The translations under genes were made by a program, and so were the position numbers. Positions 16,945 through 27,226 of a DNA stretch of 64,000 bases are shown one piece after another; positions within the stretch are counted from its first letter, which is position 1; every line of letters starts with the position of its first letter. Source of the DNA: Breoghania sp. (GTDB lineage Bacteria > Pseudomonadota > Alphaproteobacteria > Rhizobiales > Stappiaceae); contig NZ_JASJAV010000010.1 in assembly GCF_030066895.1 (NCBI RefSeq), forward strand, positions 1-64,000, given 5' to 3'. The notes beneath the pieces are model-generated. The model did no database searches and had not been told where the DNA came from. It saw only the letters and a program-made list of their open reading frames with translations.

Positions 16945-17559
16945 ATGCGGGAACGCTTGGAACCGCGGTTAGTGCCCAATTGCGGTTCCGCATCTATCTG
17001 CGGCCGCTCGATGATTGTGCGTCGAAGCAGGTATGGCGACTCTATCTTTACGTCAATTACGGGTCCGCTGCCACAAGGGTTTCTCGCCGCCCTGTATTCT
17101 GTATCGGTGTGATCTGTACCGGTCGCAGTTTCCGGCAAGCCGTTGGGTGTGTTCATCCGCAAAGTGTCCTCGAGGCTAGTGCGGACAATGCCGCCCTGTC
17201 CTGTATCGTCTCGGATCGTGGTTCCTCCGGCTGTAGTCTTGAACACGTCCATCTAAGTAAAAATACTTATGGTAATCTGTCCGCCTTTTACCCTGTACGG
17301 TAGTCCCCGGTTCCATGCGGAACGCAGGGTTTCCGTCCATTTTAATGTCATTTGTGTCCCGGCTACGACGGTTGAGCGCAATTCGTGCCTTTTGTGAGCC
17401 GGACTTTGTCCCTTCAATCTAGACGAGCGGATCGATTTGCGTCCACAACTATGATTGATGTCCATGCCTCTGGAATCGGATCGCTAAACCGATGATCCCT
17501 TTGGTAAGGGCAGGTGTTCCGTCGAGGCGAACAGTCGATTGTATTTCAAGGTTTCCCGT
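16945..17559. other. 615-base region without a convincing gene; palindrome at 17254-17269
   Basis: Small open frames exist on both strands (for example minus 16941-17252) but have odd composition, no ribosome site and no recognisable motif. The stretch is more AT-rich than its neighbours. It contains the perfect palindrome TAAGTA-AAAA-TACTTA at 17254-17269, which could be an operator or part of a terminator. The promoter of the ABC gene at 17560 must lie here, but I cannot point to it. Confidence 0.5.
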
Positions 17560-20184
17560 ATGGAAAGCAATCTGTTCCGTTTTATATTGAAGTACAGCAA
17601 GAAGCAGCAATTCGTGATCCTGCTGATCACGATGCTGTCATTCCCCCTGCTGTACAGCATGCTCGAGCTGCCCAAGATGATCGTCAATGACACGATTCAG
17701 GGAACGAATTTCCCGCGCGCCGTTGGGGGATACGAGCTGGAGCAGATCCCCTATCTCCTGGTCCTGTGCTTCACGTTCTTGGGGCTGGTTTTCCTCAATA
17801 ACGGCGTCAAGTTCACGCTCAACGTCTACAAGGGGCTGATCGGCGAGCGCATGCTGCTGCGGCTGCGTTACGACCTGTTCCAGCGTGTGCTGCGCTTTCG
17901 TCTGCCCCAGTTCCGGCGCGTCTCGTCGAGCGAGATCATTCCGATGATCACGTCGGAAGTGAAGGATCTGGGCGGGTTCATCGGCGATGCGATCGCCGTC
18001 CCGGCTTTCCAGAGCGGGACGTTGCTGGTCTACCTCGCCTTCATCTTCGTGCAAGATCCGCTTCTCGGACTGGCCGCGATCGCGCTTTATCCGGTGCAGG
18101 GCTATCTCATCCCGCGTCTTCAGCGCCGGGTCGTGCTTCTGGCGCGCGAGCGGGTGCACAATGTGCGCATCATTGCCGACAGGGTCGGCGAGAGCATCAA
18201 CGGCGTCACCGAAATCCACGCCAACGACACCTCTGCCTGGCATCTGGCGGACCTGTCGGACCGGCTGCACACGAATTTCCAGATCCGTTACGATATCTTC
18301 AACCGGAAGTATATGATCAAGTTTATCAATAACTTGATCAATCAGCTCACGCCCTTTTTCTTCTATTCCATCGGCGGCTATCTGGTCATTCGCGGCAATA
18401 TCAGCTTCGGTGCGCTGGTCGCGGTACTGGCGGCCTACAAGGATCTCGCCGGTCCCTGGAAGGAACTGCTTGCCTACTACCAGACGCAGGCCGATTGCAG
18501 CGTCAAATATCAGACCGTCATCGAGAATTTCGACCCGCCCGATATCTACCCGCTCGAGCGCCTGACCGGCAGCGAGGTGGCGGAACTCGGCGGCGCTCTC
18601 TCCATGTTCGCCGTCTCCTTTTCCGAAGGCGGTGGACGGTCTGAGGCTCAGGCCGTCACTCTGGAAATCCCCGAAGGCGCCCATTGCGCGGTGATCGGCA
18701 ACGACCGGTCGGGGCGCTCGGAGGTGCTGGAGCTTGACGCCGGACTGCTGACGCCGGACAGCGGCTGCGTGGAAATAGGCGGTCGCAACATCGATGAGCT
18801 GACCGCCTCCACGCCCGGCCGCCTCATCGGCTATGTAAGCATCCGGCGCCCATATCTTCACCGGCAACGGTGCGCGACAATCTCTATTACGGCCTGAAGC
18901 ATCGCCCGGTCACCGTCGCCGAGGCGGTGGAAGGGACGGTGCCGGATATCGAATATCGTCGCTCGGAAGCCGCGATAACGGCCAATTCACCTTACGACAT
19001 TACCGCCGAGTGGGAAGATTTCACCGTGGCCGGAGCCGACGATCCGGAGGGGCTGGAGGAAGAGGCCATCGCGAGGCTGTCCGTCGTCGGGCTTGACGAC
19101 GACATCTACCGGATGGGCCTGCAGTCCCGTCTCGACGGGGGCGAGGCTTTGGCGGACCGGATGCTGGAATTGCGCGCGGCCATCGCGGCGCGGGTGCAGT
19201 CGGAACCCAAGCTTCAGGATCTGGTCGAGCTGTGGGATATCGACGCCTTCAACCGCAGCGCGTCGCTGGCGGAAAACCTGCTGTTTGGCCTGACTGCCGA
19301 TCCTTCCGTTCCCATCGATCAGATACCCTAGGACGAACGGTTCTTTACCTTCCTTAAGACGGCGGGGCTGCATGCGGAACTCGTCGCCGCCGGACGGAAG
19401 ACGGCGGAAACCATGGTGGAGCTGTTCGGCAGTCTGTCGGCCGGATCTGGACTTCAAGAGAACTTCTCGTTCATCGATCCGGATGAGATGCCTGATATCG
19501 AACGCATCCTGCGCAAGAGCGGGGCGCGGGATGCGGATCTGCCGGATGTCGATGCGCGCCTTCTCATTGCCATCGCCTTGAAACTGGTGCCCGCCAAGCA
19601 TCGTCTGGGCGTCGTCGATGAGCCGATGGAGGCGAAGATCGTCGCAGCGCGCAAGCTCTTCCAAGAAAAGGTCGGGACCGCAGGTGGCAAGTTCGTGCTG
19701 TTTGATCGTGAAGCCTGGGTGACGCCGCTGTCCATCGAGGACAATCTCATTTTCGGCAAGCCGCCAGGCGCGGGAATGTTTCGAACTTCTCATCGGCAAG
19801 ATGATCGAGGAGATGGGTCTGCACGAACCGATTTTGAAGGCGGGGCTCGACTAAAATGTCGGGGTGGCCGGTTCGCGACTGACGGCAAGCCAGCGCCAGA
19901 AGATCTCCCTGGCCCTCGTCTTGTTGAAACGCCCGCAGGTCCTCATCATCGACGGCATCGCAGGCGGTGCCAATGCCTCCGATACGGCGCTGCGTGACGG
20001 GATTCGGGAGGCGGCGAAGGGCCGGACGCTTCTCTACGGTCTCGATGATCTGGAGCCCGCGGAGGCATTTGCCTACAGCATCACGCTCGTCAACAGCAGG
20101 ATCGATGCCCAGGCCTCTCCGCCAAAGGATACCTCCCAGTTAGCCGACGAGGCCGGATCCCTGGCACAGGGAGCCGCATCGTGA
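17560..20184 (+). CDS. ABC exporter-like protein with degenerate ATPase domains, several lesions
   Basis: About 870 residues. Residues 1-320 are a type-I exporter membrane domain (six segments, LYSMLELPKMIVND, GLIGERMLLRLRYDLFQRVL). The first nucleotide-binding region has GNDRSGRSE where Walker A should have GKS/T. A later region has LTASQRQKISLALVLLKRPQ where LSGGQ is expected, followed by VLIIDG in place of a Walker B ending in E. It is thus probably a weak or dead ATPase. Lesions: indels at about 18850-18875, TAG 19329-19331, frameshift about 19775, TAA 19852-19854. It heads the cyclic-nucleotide block; substrate unknown. Confidence 0.75.
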
Positions 20185-20382
20185 GGTGGCCGGCATCGAA
20201 GGCGTTGTCTGCCGCGCTTTTTCCCGCTCTGGATAAGCGCGGGAGACGTGTGCACTATATCAAGGGTCTTCGGGGCTCACCCCTTGCGCGGGCCACGCGC
20301 CGGAGGGTTGACGGCAGTGTGATGGACGGGCTTTGGTCGAACAGGCTGGCCGGAGCGGCACAGGCGCAGAAAAGGTTGATCC

Positions 20383-20850
20383 ATGACGATTGGCAGCGAA
20401 GTCGATGCCTTGTGCAAGGTGCCGCTGTTTCGCGGCATCGAGGCGACGAAGCTGAGGCTTCTCGCCTCCATCAGCGAACGCATTCGGTTTCGTCCGGGCG
20501 AACATCTGTGCTCTCAGGGTGAGCCCGGCGACAGCGCCTTCATCATTCTGGCCGGACAGGCGGATGTGCTCGTGGCGACCGAGAACGGCCAGCAGGTCGT
20601 CGCCCGGGTCGGGGCCAACGATATCGTCGGCGAAATCGCCATTTTGTGCGACGTGCCGCGCACCGCCACGCTGGTGGCCATCGACGAGATGGATGTCCTG
20701 ACGATTTCCAAGGAGAACTTCCTGAAGCTTCTCAAGGAATTTCCGGAAATGGCTCTGAAGGTCATGAGGGTTCTGGCCCAGCGTCTGGAAAAGGCCACAC
20801 GCGACTTTGGCGCGGCGACCGCAACACTTGCGGAGCGCGCGAGCGGCTGA
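20383..20850 (+). CDS. Stand-alone cyclic-nucleotide-binding domain protein
   Basis: 155 residues, one CNB domain and no DNA-binding or kinase domain. RFRPGEHLCSQGEPGDSAFI is the beta-barrel start; the phosphate-binding cassette GEIAILCDVPRTAT keeps the Glu and Arg that bind ribose and phosphate, so it should bind cAMP or cGMP. The C-terminal helix is MALKVMRVLAQRLEKATRDF. It lies 198 bases after the ABC gene and upstream of an MBL-fold gene and a cyclase, all on the same strand. It might act as a cNMP-dependent partner of the ABC protein (inference). Confidence 0.88.
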   Translation: MTIGSEVDALCKVPLFRGIEATKLRLLASISERIRFRPGEHLCSQGEPGDSAFIILAGQADVLVATENGQQVVARVGANDIVGEIAILCDVPRTATLVAIDEMDVLTISKENFLKLLKEFPEMALKVMRVLAQRLEKATRDFGAATATLAERASG

Positions 20851-20894
20851 ACGCGACCCCGCGTTTCCGACCTTGTGCGAAAGAAGGTGCGTTT

Positions 20895-20910
20895 CGTGAT
20901 CTGGATCACA
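20895..20910. promoter_or_regulatory. CRP-like palindrome
   Basis: CGTGA-N6-TCACA, one base short of the CRP consensus TGTGA-N6-TCACA, inside the longer palindrome GTGATCTGGATCAC. It lies between the CNB gene and the MBL gene, about 205 bases before the latter. Confidence 0.5.
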
Positions 20911-21113
20911 AGTGAAACCGCCGTTTATGGCTAGGGTTGTGAAAGGCAAAAATCGGTTGGTCCATATCCGAAGTCGGGTAATACCGCCGTCTCACGGAGG
21001 GGGAACCTTCTCGCAAGACCCGAAAAGCGGAGGCGGGTAAGTTGTTCCGGACCGGTCTTTGACGAGGTGCCGGAGAGCGTTCGCAAACCGCGACAAGGCA
21101 GGAGTTCGCCGCA

Positions 21114-21935
21114 TTGGTGCGTGAATTTTCTTTGCGTTTCTGGGGCGTGCGCGGATCAACGCCGACGCCCGGACAGGAGACGCTGCGCTACGGAGGGGAG
21201 ACGACCTCTCTGGAGATCCGCGCCGGGGACAAGCTCATTCTTATCGATTGCGGCTCCGGTGCGCGTCGGTTGGGGCGTGATCTGATAGAGCGCGGCGAGC
21301 GGGATATCGATCTGTTCTTCACCCATACGCACCTGGACCATATCTGTGGCCTGCCGTTTTTCCAGCCGGCCTATGACGCCGATTTCGCGGTTCGTTGCTG
21401 GGCCGGGCATTTCGCCGAAAGCCACTGTCTGATGGATGTGGTCCGGCGCATCATGTCGCCGCCGATCTTTCCCGTTGCCGCCGACACGCTGAAGGGCGTG
21501 ACGTTTGAAACTTATGCGGCAGGTACGCGTTGGGCCTTGGGCGATGTCGAGATCGAGACCACCAGGCTCAACCATCCGGGGGGAGCCTGCGGTTACCGGT
21601 TCACTTTCGAGGGGCGATCGATCGCCGTCATCACCGATCACGAACACGGCAATCCGCAGTTGGATACCGCCGTGGAAGCTTTTGTGAAGGGTGTGGACGT
21701 CATGGTTTATGACGCCATGTACAGTGATGAAGAGTATCCGAAATACGTCGGGTGGGGGCATTCCACCTGGCAGGAGGCTCTGCGATTGGCGCAAAGGGCG
21801 TATGTGTTGATGCCCGTGCTTTTTCATCATGATCCGGGGCGCAGCGACGATGCGCTGGATGAGATCGGCGAGTTGATTGCAAAGAAGCATGCCGGTGCGT
21901 GCGTGGCGGTTCAGGGCATGAAGATTGAACTCTGA
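21114..21935 (+). CDS. MBL-fold metal-dependent hydrolase
   Basis: 273 residues, metallo-beta-lactamase fold of the Lactamase_B_2 type. Metal ligands: FTHTHLDHICG (HxHxDH), a later NHPGGACGYRF histidine, ITDHEHG (Asp) and LFHHDPGRSDD (last His). There is no signal peptide. Start is TTG 21114 or GTG 21117 behind a GGAG site. Relatives include RNase Z-like enzymes and class II cyclic-nucleotide phosphodiesterases; the neighbouring cyclase and CNB genes make a cNMP phosphodiesterase an attractive but unproven guess. Confidence 0.85.
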   Translation: MVREFSLRFWGVRGSTPTPGQETLRYGGETTSLEIRAGDKLILIDCGSGARRLGRDLIERGERDIDLFFTHTHLDHICGLPFFQPAYDADFAVRCWAGHFAESHCLMDVVRRIMSPPIFPVAADTLKGVTFETYAAGTRWALGDVEIETTRLNHPGGACGYRFTFEGRSIAVITDHEHGNPQLDTAVEAFVKGVDVMVYDAMYSDEEYPKYVGWGHSTWQEALRLAQRAYVLMPVLFHHDPGRSDDALDEIGELIAKKHAGACVAVQGMKIEL

Positions 21936-22107
21936 ACCGATGCGTACGTTGTAGACCGAAAGAGACTGGTCTCCGGAAAACGGACGCATACTTCAAAAGG
22001 GGACAGGTTCCAAAAAGCGAGCTGAAGAAGAGAAACGGGATAGTGTTCCGAATGTGAGGAGAAACAGGTGCGTTTTTCGCCCTGTTGGAGCAACGCGAGG
22101 TGCCAGG

Positions 22108-23516
22108 ATGGCACGGTTCCCGAGGCTGTTTCGCAAACAGGCTCTATCAGAAGTGATCCCCGCCAGGATGGCGGAGGAGATTTCACGCCGGGATGTGGCG
22201 GCAGAGCGGCTGATTGGCTGGGTTCAACTCGGCGTCGTCGTTTTCTTTGCCTTGCTCTATTGGATAGCTCCGCGCGCGGAAGGCGCGTCGGGATTCAATT
22301 TCATTCCCTGGGCGCTCGCGGTCTATTGCCTGTTCACGTTCTGGCGGTTGGTCCAGTCCTATCGGCGCGAAATGCCGAACTGGGTGCTCAATCTCTCCAT
22401 CATCGTCGACATTCTGCTGCTCGTCGGGATCATCTTTTCCTTCCATATCCAGTACGACCAGCCGCCCGCCTTCTATCTGAAGGCGCCGACAGTGATGTAC
22501 ATGTTCCTGTTCATCGCCTTGCGCGCGTTGCGGCTCGATCCGCGTTTCGTGCTTACCGCAGGCGGTGTCGCCGCACTGGGGTGGTCGGGGCTCGTTGCCT
22601 ACGCGGTTCTGACCGATCCGGACGGCATGGTGGTGACGCGCAACTATGTGCATTACCTCACATCCAATGCATTGCTGGTGGGGGCGGAACTCGACAAGCT
22701 GATCATCATTCTCGCCGTCACGCTGCTGCTTGCCTTCGGGCTTGCGAGAGCGCGCGGGATCTTCTTCGAGGGATCCGCAATCATCTGGCGGCGAGCGAAC
22801 TGAAGCGCTTCTTTGCGCCTGAAGTTGCCAACACGATTGCCGAAGGAAAAACCGAAATCGAGGTCGGGCAGGGGATGAACGTGGAAGCGGTCGTGCTGGT
22901 GGTCGATATCCGCGGCTTCTCGCAAGTGGCCTCCCGTCTGCCGCCGGAAACGGTCATGCGCATCCTGAGCTGTTATCAGGGTGTGGTAGTGCCGGTGATC
23001 CAGCGACGCGGCGGCGGCATCGACAAGTTCCTGGGCGACGGCATCCTGGCGACTTTCGGCGCGCTCGCCCCGTCCCAGACCTACGCGGCCGATGCTCTGG
23101 CTGTCGCCATGGAAATCATCGCAGTCATCAATGCGAGCCAGACCGCGTTCGCGGATGCCGGATGGCCTGGTAAGATCCGCGTCGGCGTGGCCATGGCGTC
23201 CGGGGAACTGACGATCGGTGTCGTCGGCGTTGCGGATCGGCTGGAATACACGGTCATCGGCACGCCGGTGAACCTGGCCGCCAAGCTGGAGGACGCCAAC
23301 AAGGGGTTCAATACTTGCGCCATCGCCGCCGCGGACACCTATGAACTGGCCCGCAATCAGGGCATCAGGGTAAAGGCTCTCGAAATCCGTCGCGATGCGT
23401 CGATCCCAAGACTGGAGGCGAGCGTGGACGTGGCGCTTCTCGTCAACAATGAGGGGAAGATCTACAACGCCTTTTCCAATGGCCCGGATCTCGCCGGTAA
23501 TCATATCCTGTCGTAA
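22108..23516 (+). CDS. Membrane class III adenylate/guanylate cyclase, one frameshift
   Basis: About 470 residues. An N-terminal domain of roughly six membrane segments (residues 35-225) has no known sensor motif, followed by a class III catalytic domain: metal Asp in VVDIRGFSQVA, IDKFLGDGILATFG (substrate Lys and second metal Asp), and TVIGTPVNLAAKLEDAN (transition-state Asn, with Lys where Arg is usual). A frameshift near 22780-22790 separates the two parts. It makes cAMP or cGMP at the inner membrane. It lies 173 bases after the MBL gene. Confidence 0.88.
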
Positions 23517-23608
23517 CGGCATGGCTTGACCGCGAGCGAGCGAACTGCAAGCTGGGATCGGATTCACAATCCGGCCGGCAGGTCGGATTCATTTCCGGGA
23601 GGACAAGA

Positions 23609-24376
23609 ATGCAGTTGAATGGTTTGCTCGCCGCGGTGGTCACCGGCGGGGCATCCGGTTTGGGAGCAGCAACGGCGAAAATGCTGGCCGAGGCGGGAGT
23701 AAAGGTCTCACTGTTCGATCTCAACGAAGAGGCCGGTGAGAAAACGGCCGCCGAAATCGGCTCAAAGTTCATCAAGGTGGACGTCTCAAGTGACGAGAGC
23801 GTCGTGGCGGGCTTTGAGGCAGCGCGCGCCGCACACGGTCAGGAGAGCATCCTGGTGAACTGCGCAGGCATCAATCCTGCCGCCAAGACGGTCTCGCGCG
23901 GTGCACCGCATTCGATGGATCTGTTCGAGAAGACCGTTTCCATCAATCTGGTCGGCAGCTATCGCTGCATCACCAATTCCGCAGCCGGAATGATTACCCT
24001 CGATCCGGCAACGCAAGATGGCGGGCGCGGCGTGATTGTCTCCACCGCTTCCGTCGCCGCGTTTGATGGACAGATCGGGCAGGCGGCCTATTCCGCCTCC
24101 AAGGGCGGCATCGCGGCGCTGACATTGCCGGTGGCGCGCGATCTCTCGCAATACGGCATCCGCGTCATGACGATCGCACCGGGCATCTTCGAGACCCCGA
24201 TGCTGATGGGCCTGCCGCAGGAGGTTCAGGACAGCCTCGGCAAGCAGGTGCCATTTCCCTTGCGCCTCGGTCGTCCGACCGAATATGCGCAACTGGTGAA
24301 GTCGATCTGCGAGAACGATATGCTGAACGGCGAGGTCATCCGTCTCGACGGAGCGATCCGCATGGCGCCGAAATAG
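23609..24376 (+). CDS. Short-chain dehydrogenase (3-hydroxyacyl-CoA dehydrogenase type-2-like)
   Basis: 255 residues, intact. NAD site TGGASGLG, structural NCAGIN, and catalytic YSASKGG with upstream STASVA Ser. The pattern PHSMDLFEKTVSINLVGSY and RLGRPTEYAQLVKSI matches HSD17B10-type 3-hydroxyacyl-CoA dehydrogenases, so a role in fatty-acid or branched-chain oxidation is likely. It follows the cyclase by 92 bases and ends at a strong terminator. Confidence 0.88.
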   Translation: MQLNGLLAAVVTGGASGLGAATAKMLAEAGVKVSLFDLNEEAGEKTAAEIGSKFIKVDVSSDESVVAGFEAARAAHGQESILVNCAGINPAAKTVSRGAPHSMDLFEKTVSINLVGSYRCITNSAAGMITLDPATQDGGRGVIVSTASVAAFDGQIGQAAYSASKGGIAALTLPVARDLSQYGIRVMTIAPGIFETPMLMGLPQEVQDSLGKQVPFPLRLGRPTEYAQLVKSICENDMLNGEVIRLDGAIRMAPK

Positions 24377-24402
24377 AGCCTGCGATCAGACGAAACAAAA
24401 AA

Positions 24403-24428
24403 GGGGACGTCGTGCTGACGTCCCCTTT
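24403..24428. terminator. Bidirectional rho-independent terminator
   Basis: GGGGACGTC-N5-GACGTCCCC followed by TTTCGTTTTT, preceded by an A run. It lies between the convergent SDR and trpE(G) genes and can serve both strands. Confidence 0.9.
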
Positions 24429-24454
24429 CGTTTTTCATCGAATGTCAGAACAGG

Positions 24455-26641
24455 TCACGCAACCGCGGCGGCCCGTTCCTTTTTCCGGGCAAGCCCTTCC
24501 ACCAAGTTGACGATGATCTTGAAGCCGGCTTCCTGATCCAGCGACATGATCGATTCCGGGTGGAACTGCACGGCCGCGATCGGTTCGTGCTTGTGCTCGA
24601 TCGCCATGATCGTGCCGTCCTCGGTCTGCGAGACGACGCGCAACTCGTCCGGCAGCGTTTCGCGCTGAGCGTAGAGCGAATGGTAGCGCCCGACCGTGAC
24701 CGGCGATTCCAGATCGTGAAAGAGCAGCGAGTCCGGGTCGAACGTCACTGCGGACGGCTTGCCGTGCATCGGAACCTTCAACTGGCCAAGAACGCCGCCG
24801 AAGCTTTCCGCCAGCGCCTGCAGGCCGAGGCAGACGCCGAAGATCGGCGACCCCCGCGCCCGCGCCCGACCAATGGTCGCCGCGCAATCAAAATCGCGCG
24901 GATTGCCCGGTCCCGGCGACAGCACGACGAGATCGGGATTGATGTCGTGGAAGACCGCATCGGCTACCGGCGAACGGAAGGTCACGACCTCCGCGCCCGT
25001 CTGGCGGAAATAGTTGGCGAGCGTGTGGACGAAGCTGTCTTCGTGGTCGACCAGCAGGATCTTCACGTCGGCGCCCGGCTGCGGGCGGGTGTTCGCGGTC
25101 GCGACCGGATCAAGCGCCAGACCGGCTTCGCGCACTGCCGCGCGCATCGCCTCCGCCTTCAATTCGGTTTCGGCCTCTTCGTCTTCGGGCACGCTGTCGA
25201 AGAGCAGCGTTGCACCCGCACGGATCTGCGCGACCCCGTCCTTGATGCGAACGGTGCGCAGCGTCAGGCCGGTATTCATGTCGCCGTTGAACAGAACCGC
25301 GCCGATCGCTCCGCCGTACCAGGCACGCGGGCTCTTCTCGTGGTTCTCCACAAACTCCATCGCCCAGCGCTTCGGCGCGCCGGTAACCGTCACCGCCCAG
25401 GTGTGGGAGAGGAAGGCGTCGAGCGCATCCATGTCGTCGCGCAGGATGCCCTCGATGTGATCGACCGTGTGGATCAGGCGCGAATACATCTCGATCTGGC
25501 GACGGCCGATGACGCGCACCGAACCGGGCACGCAGATGCGTGACTTGTCGTTGCGGTCGACGTCGGAGCACATGGTCAGCTCCGCCTCGTCCTTCTTGGA
25601 ATTGAGGAGCTTGCGGATCTGCGCCTCGTCCTCGATGGCATTCTTGCCTCGCCGGATGGTGCCCGAAATCGGGCAGGTCTCCACCCGCCGTCCCCCAGTT
25701 ACGCGCACATACATCTCCGGCGAAGCGCCGACGAGATATTCGGAATGGCCGAGATTGATGAAGAAGGCGTAAGGGGCGGGATTGATCGACTGCAGGCGGC
25801 GGGAAACGGCGGAAGGTGGGTTGGGGCAGGCTTCGTTGAAGACCTGGCCGGGCACCGCCTCGAACAGGTCCCCGCGCTTGAAATATTCCTTTGCCTCACG
25901 CACCAGCTCGGCATATTCGCCGGGCTTGCGATCGCCGCGTCCGGGATCGCCCGTGGCCGGCTGATAGGGCGAGACCTCGCCTTCGCGTTTCAGTTCGGCG
26001 GTCGTCTTGCCGTCGACCTCGAACTCGTAGCTCAGCACATGCGCCTTGCGGCCGTAGTGGTCGACGATCAGCATCTCATCGGGCAGGTACAGCACCAGAT
26101 CGCGCTGGTCGTCGGGCCGCTTCAGTTTCAGATCGATCGGTTCGAACTGGAAGCACAGATCGTAGCCGAAGGCGCCGTAAAGGCCGAGATGATCGTCCGG
26201 GCAGGAGAACAGCTCGATCAGGGCGCGCACGATGGAGAAGGTGGACGGCTGGCGGGAGCGCTGCTCTTCGGGCAGGAAACGTGTCGGAGAGGCGATCAGC
26301 GCGGCATAGCCGTCATCGAGCGCTTTCATCTCCTCGATGTTCGCATGGTTTTCCAGCGCCCGGCCGATCACCGGCAACAGCACATGGCCGCGTTCGTTGA
26401 GTGCGCGCACCGTCACCGTACGGGCATTCGATTCCACTACAAGCGGCGGATTGACCAGCGCCATGTCCCAACGCGTGTAGCGACCGGGATATTCGTAGGA
26501 GGAGGAGAAGACCGCGCCGCGCTGCGAATCGAGCTTGTCCATCCAGGCGCTCGTACCCGCTTCGTAGTCGGTGTCCCGCAGATTCCGCGAAACGGTGATC
26601 CCTCCCGCCGTTTCGAACTGCTCATCTGCCTTGAGGCTCAT
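24455..26641 (-). CDS. trpE(G): Anthranilate synthase, fused TrpE-TrpG
   Basis: 728 residues, intact: the component-I part (residues 1 to about 510) with [12 protein letters not shown] and [16 protein letters not shown], then a glutamine amidotransferase part from [18 protein letters not shown] with catalytic GVCLGLQ and HPES. The fusion is characteristic of Rhizobiales. It converts chorismate and glutamine to anthranilate, the first step of tryptophan synthesis. It is regulated by transcription attenuation, see the leader at 26699-26823. Confidence 0.97.
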   Translation of the reverse strand: MSLKADEQFETAGGITVSRNLRDTDYEAGTSAWMDKLDSQRGAVFSSSYEYPGRYTRWDMALVNPPLVVESNARTVTVRALNERGHVLLPVIGRALENHANIEEMKALDDGYAALIASPTRFLPEEQRSRQPSTFSIVRALIELFSCPDDHLGLYGAFGYDLCFQFEPIDLKLKRPDDQRDLVLYLPDEMLIVDHYGRKAHVLSYEFEVDGKTTAELKREGEVSPYQPATGDPGRGDRKPGEYAELVREAKEYFKRGDLFEAVPGQVFNEACPNPPSAVSRRLQSINPAPYAFFINLGHSEYLVGASPEMYVRVTGGRRVETCPISGTIRRGKNAIEDEAQIRKLLNSKKDEAELTMCSDVDRNDKSRICVPGSVRVIGRRQIEMYSRLIHTVDHIEGILRDDMDALDAFLSHTWAVTVTGAPKRWAMEFVENHEKSPRAWYGGAIGAVLFNGDMNTGLTLRTVRIKDGVAQIRAGATLLFDSVPEDEEAETELKAEAMRAAVREAGLALDPVATANTRPQPGADVKILLVDHEDSFVHTLANYFRQTGAEVVTFRSPVADAVFHDINPDLVVLSPGPGNPRDFDCAATIGRARARGSPIFGVCLGLQALAESFGGVLGQLKVPMHGKPSAVTFDPDSLLFHDLESPVTVGRYHSLYAQRETLPDELRVVSQTEDGTIMAIEHKHEPIAAVQFHPESIMSLDQEAGFKIIVNLVEGLARKKERAAAVA

Positions 26642-26698
26642 TCCCGTTCACTCCTTCGATCCATCGCTGCCCTTGATGCGCACAATCGGGGGCCGGAA

Positions 26699-26743
26699 AC
26701 GACGAGGCCGCCCGAGGGTGTTATCCCTGGGCGACCTCGTCGT
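26699..26743 (-). terminator. trp attenuator hairpin
   Basis: A 15-base stem with one mismatch (ACGACGAGG.. paired with ..CCTCGTCGT), loop region including a smaller AGGG/CCCT pairing, 57 bases upstream of the trpE(G) start and downstream of the leader peptide. Consistent with the terminator or antiterminator of the attenuator. Confidence 0.75.
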
Positions 26744-26778
26744 CACCGGCATGCGGACATGCGTCGTCGTGGCCACCC

Positions 26779-26823
26779 TAGGGACACCACCACCAGCCCG
26801 TCATGTTGCACACGTTGATCATG
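26779..26823 (-). CDS. trpL: trp leader peptide
   Basis: 14 codons, MINVCNMTGWWWCP then TAG, with three tandem Trp codons. Too short for gene callers. Ribosome stalling at the Trp codons would control the hairpin at 26699-26743, as described for rhizobial trpE(G). Confidence 0.85.
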
Positions 26824-27037
26824 GCAGCTTGGATACCCTATGTTGCACGGCGATGCAATCACGATACGTCGGGGGCTTGTCGCGGAGATCTGCGCAAAAG
26901 GCGATCCAGCGTCATTCGGGCGCAGATGGGTCCATGCGCACATGCACATGGTGCTGTGACAGAGGACTTTCCTCCACGTTAAGCTCATTGCCGATAAGAC
27001 GATGAGATCTGGGACTGGGCCTGGAATGGGATAGGGC

Positions 27038-27223
27038 ATGCAACACAAATCTGACGTGACTGAATTGATCGGCGTATTGCCCGAAGTGCAGGGCCTGAAG
27101 ATCACGCCGGATGCGCGTGACGGTGTTGCGACGCATTTCGCCGCGATTCGAGCCGCGGCCGAGGAAGCTGCGGAACTGCCGCTGGATGATACGACCGAAC
27201 CGGCCTGGCGCTTCGAGGCCTGA
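27038..27223 (+). CDS. AtzG-like (DUF4089) small subunit
   Basis: 61 residues, ITPDARDGVATHFAAIRAAA and LPLDDTTEPAWRFEA, matching the AtzG/GatC-like partner of AtzE amidases. AtzG and AtzE form a complex in cyanuric acid and biuret breakdown; in genomes lacking atzD the pair probably serves another carboxybiuret-like or amide substrate. It lies three bases before the amidase gene. The roughly 210 bases upstream back onto the trp leader and hold the promoters. Confidence 0.85.
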   Translation: MQHKSDVTELIGVLPEVQGLKITPDARDGVATHFAAIRAAAEEAAELPLDDTTEPAWRFEA

Positions 27224-27226
27224 CCC

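Noticed and set aside
16884..17303. Open frames on both strands before the ABC gene
   Set aside because: No ribosome site, unusual composition and no recognisable motif.
17638..18867. 409-codon minus-strand frame opposite the ABC gene
   Set aside because: Shadow frame; the plus strand has clear ABC membrane-domain motifs.
22105..22125. Sigma-54 promoter at the TGGCACG before the cyclase
   Set aside because: No TTGC element at the required spacing; the match lies at the start codon.
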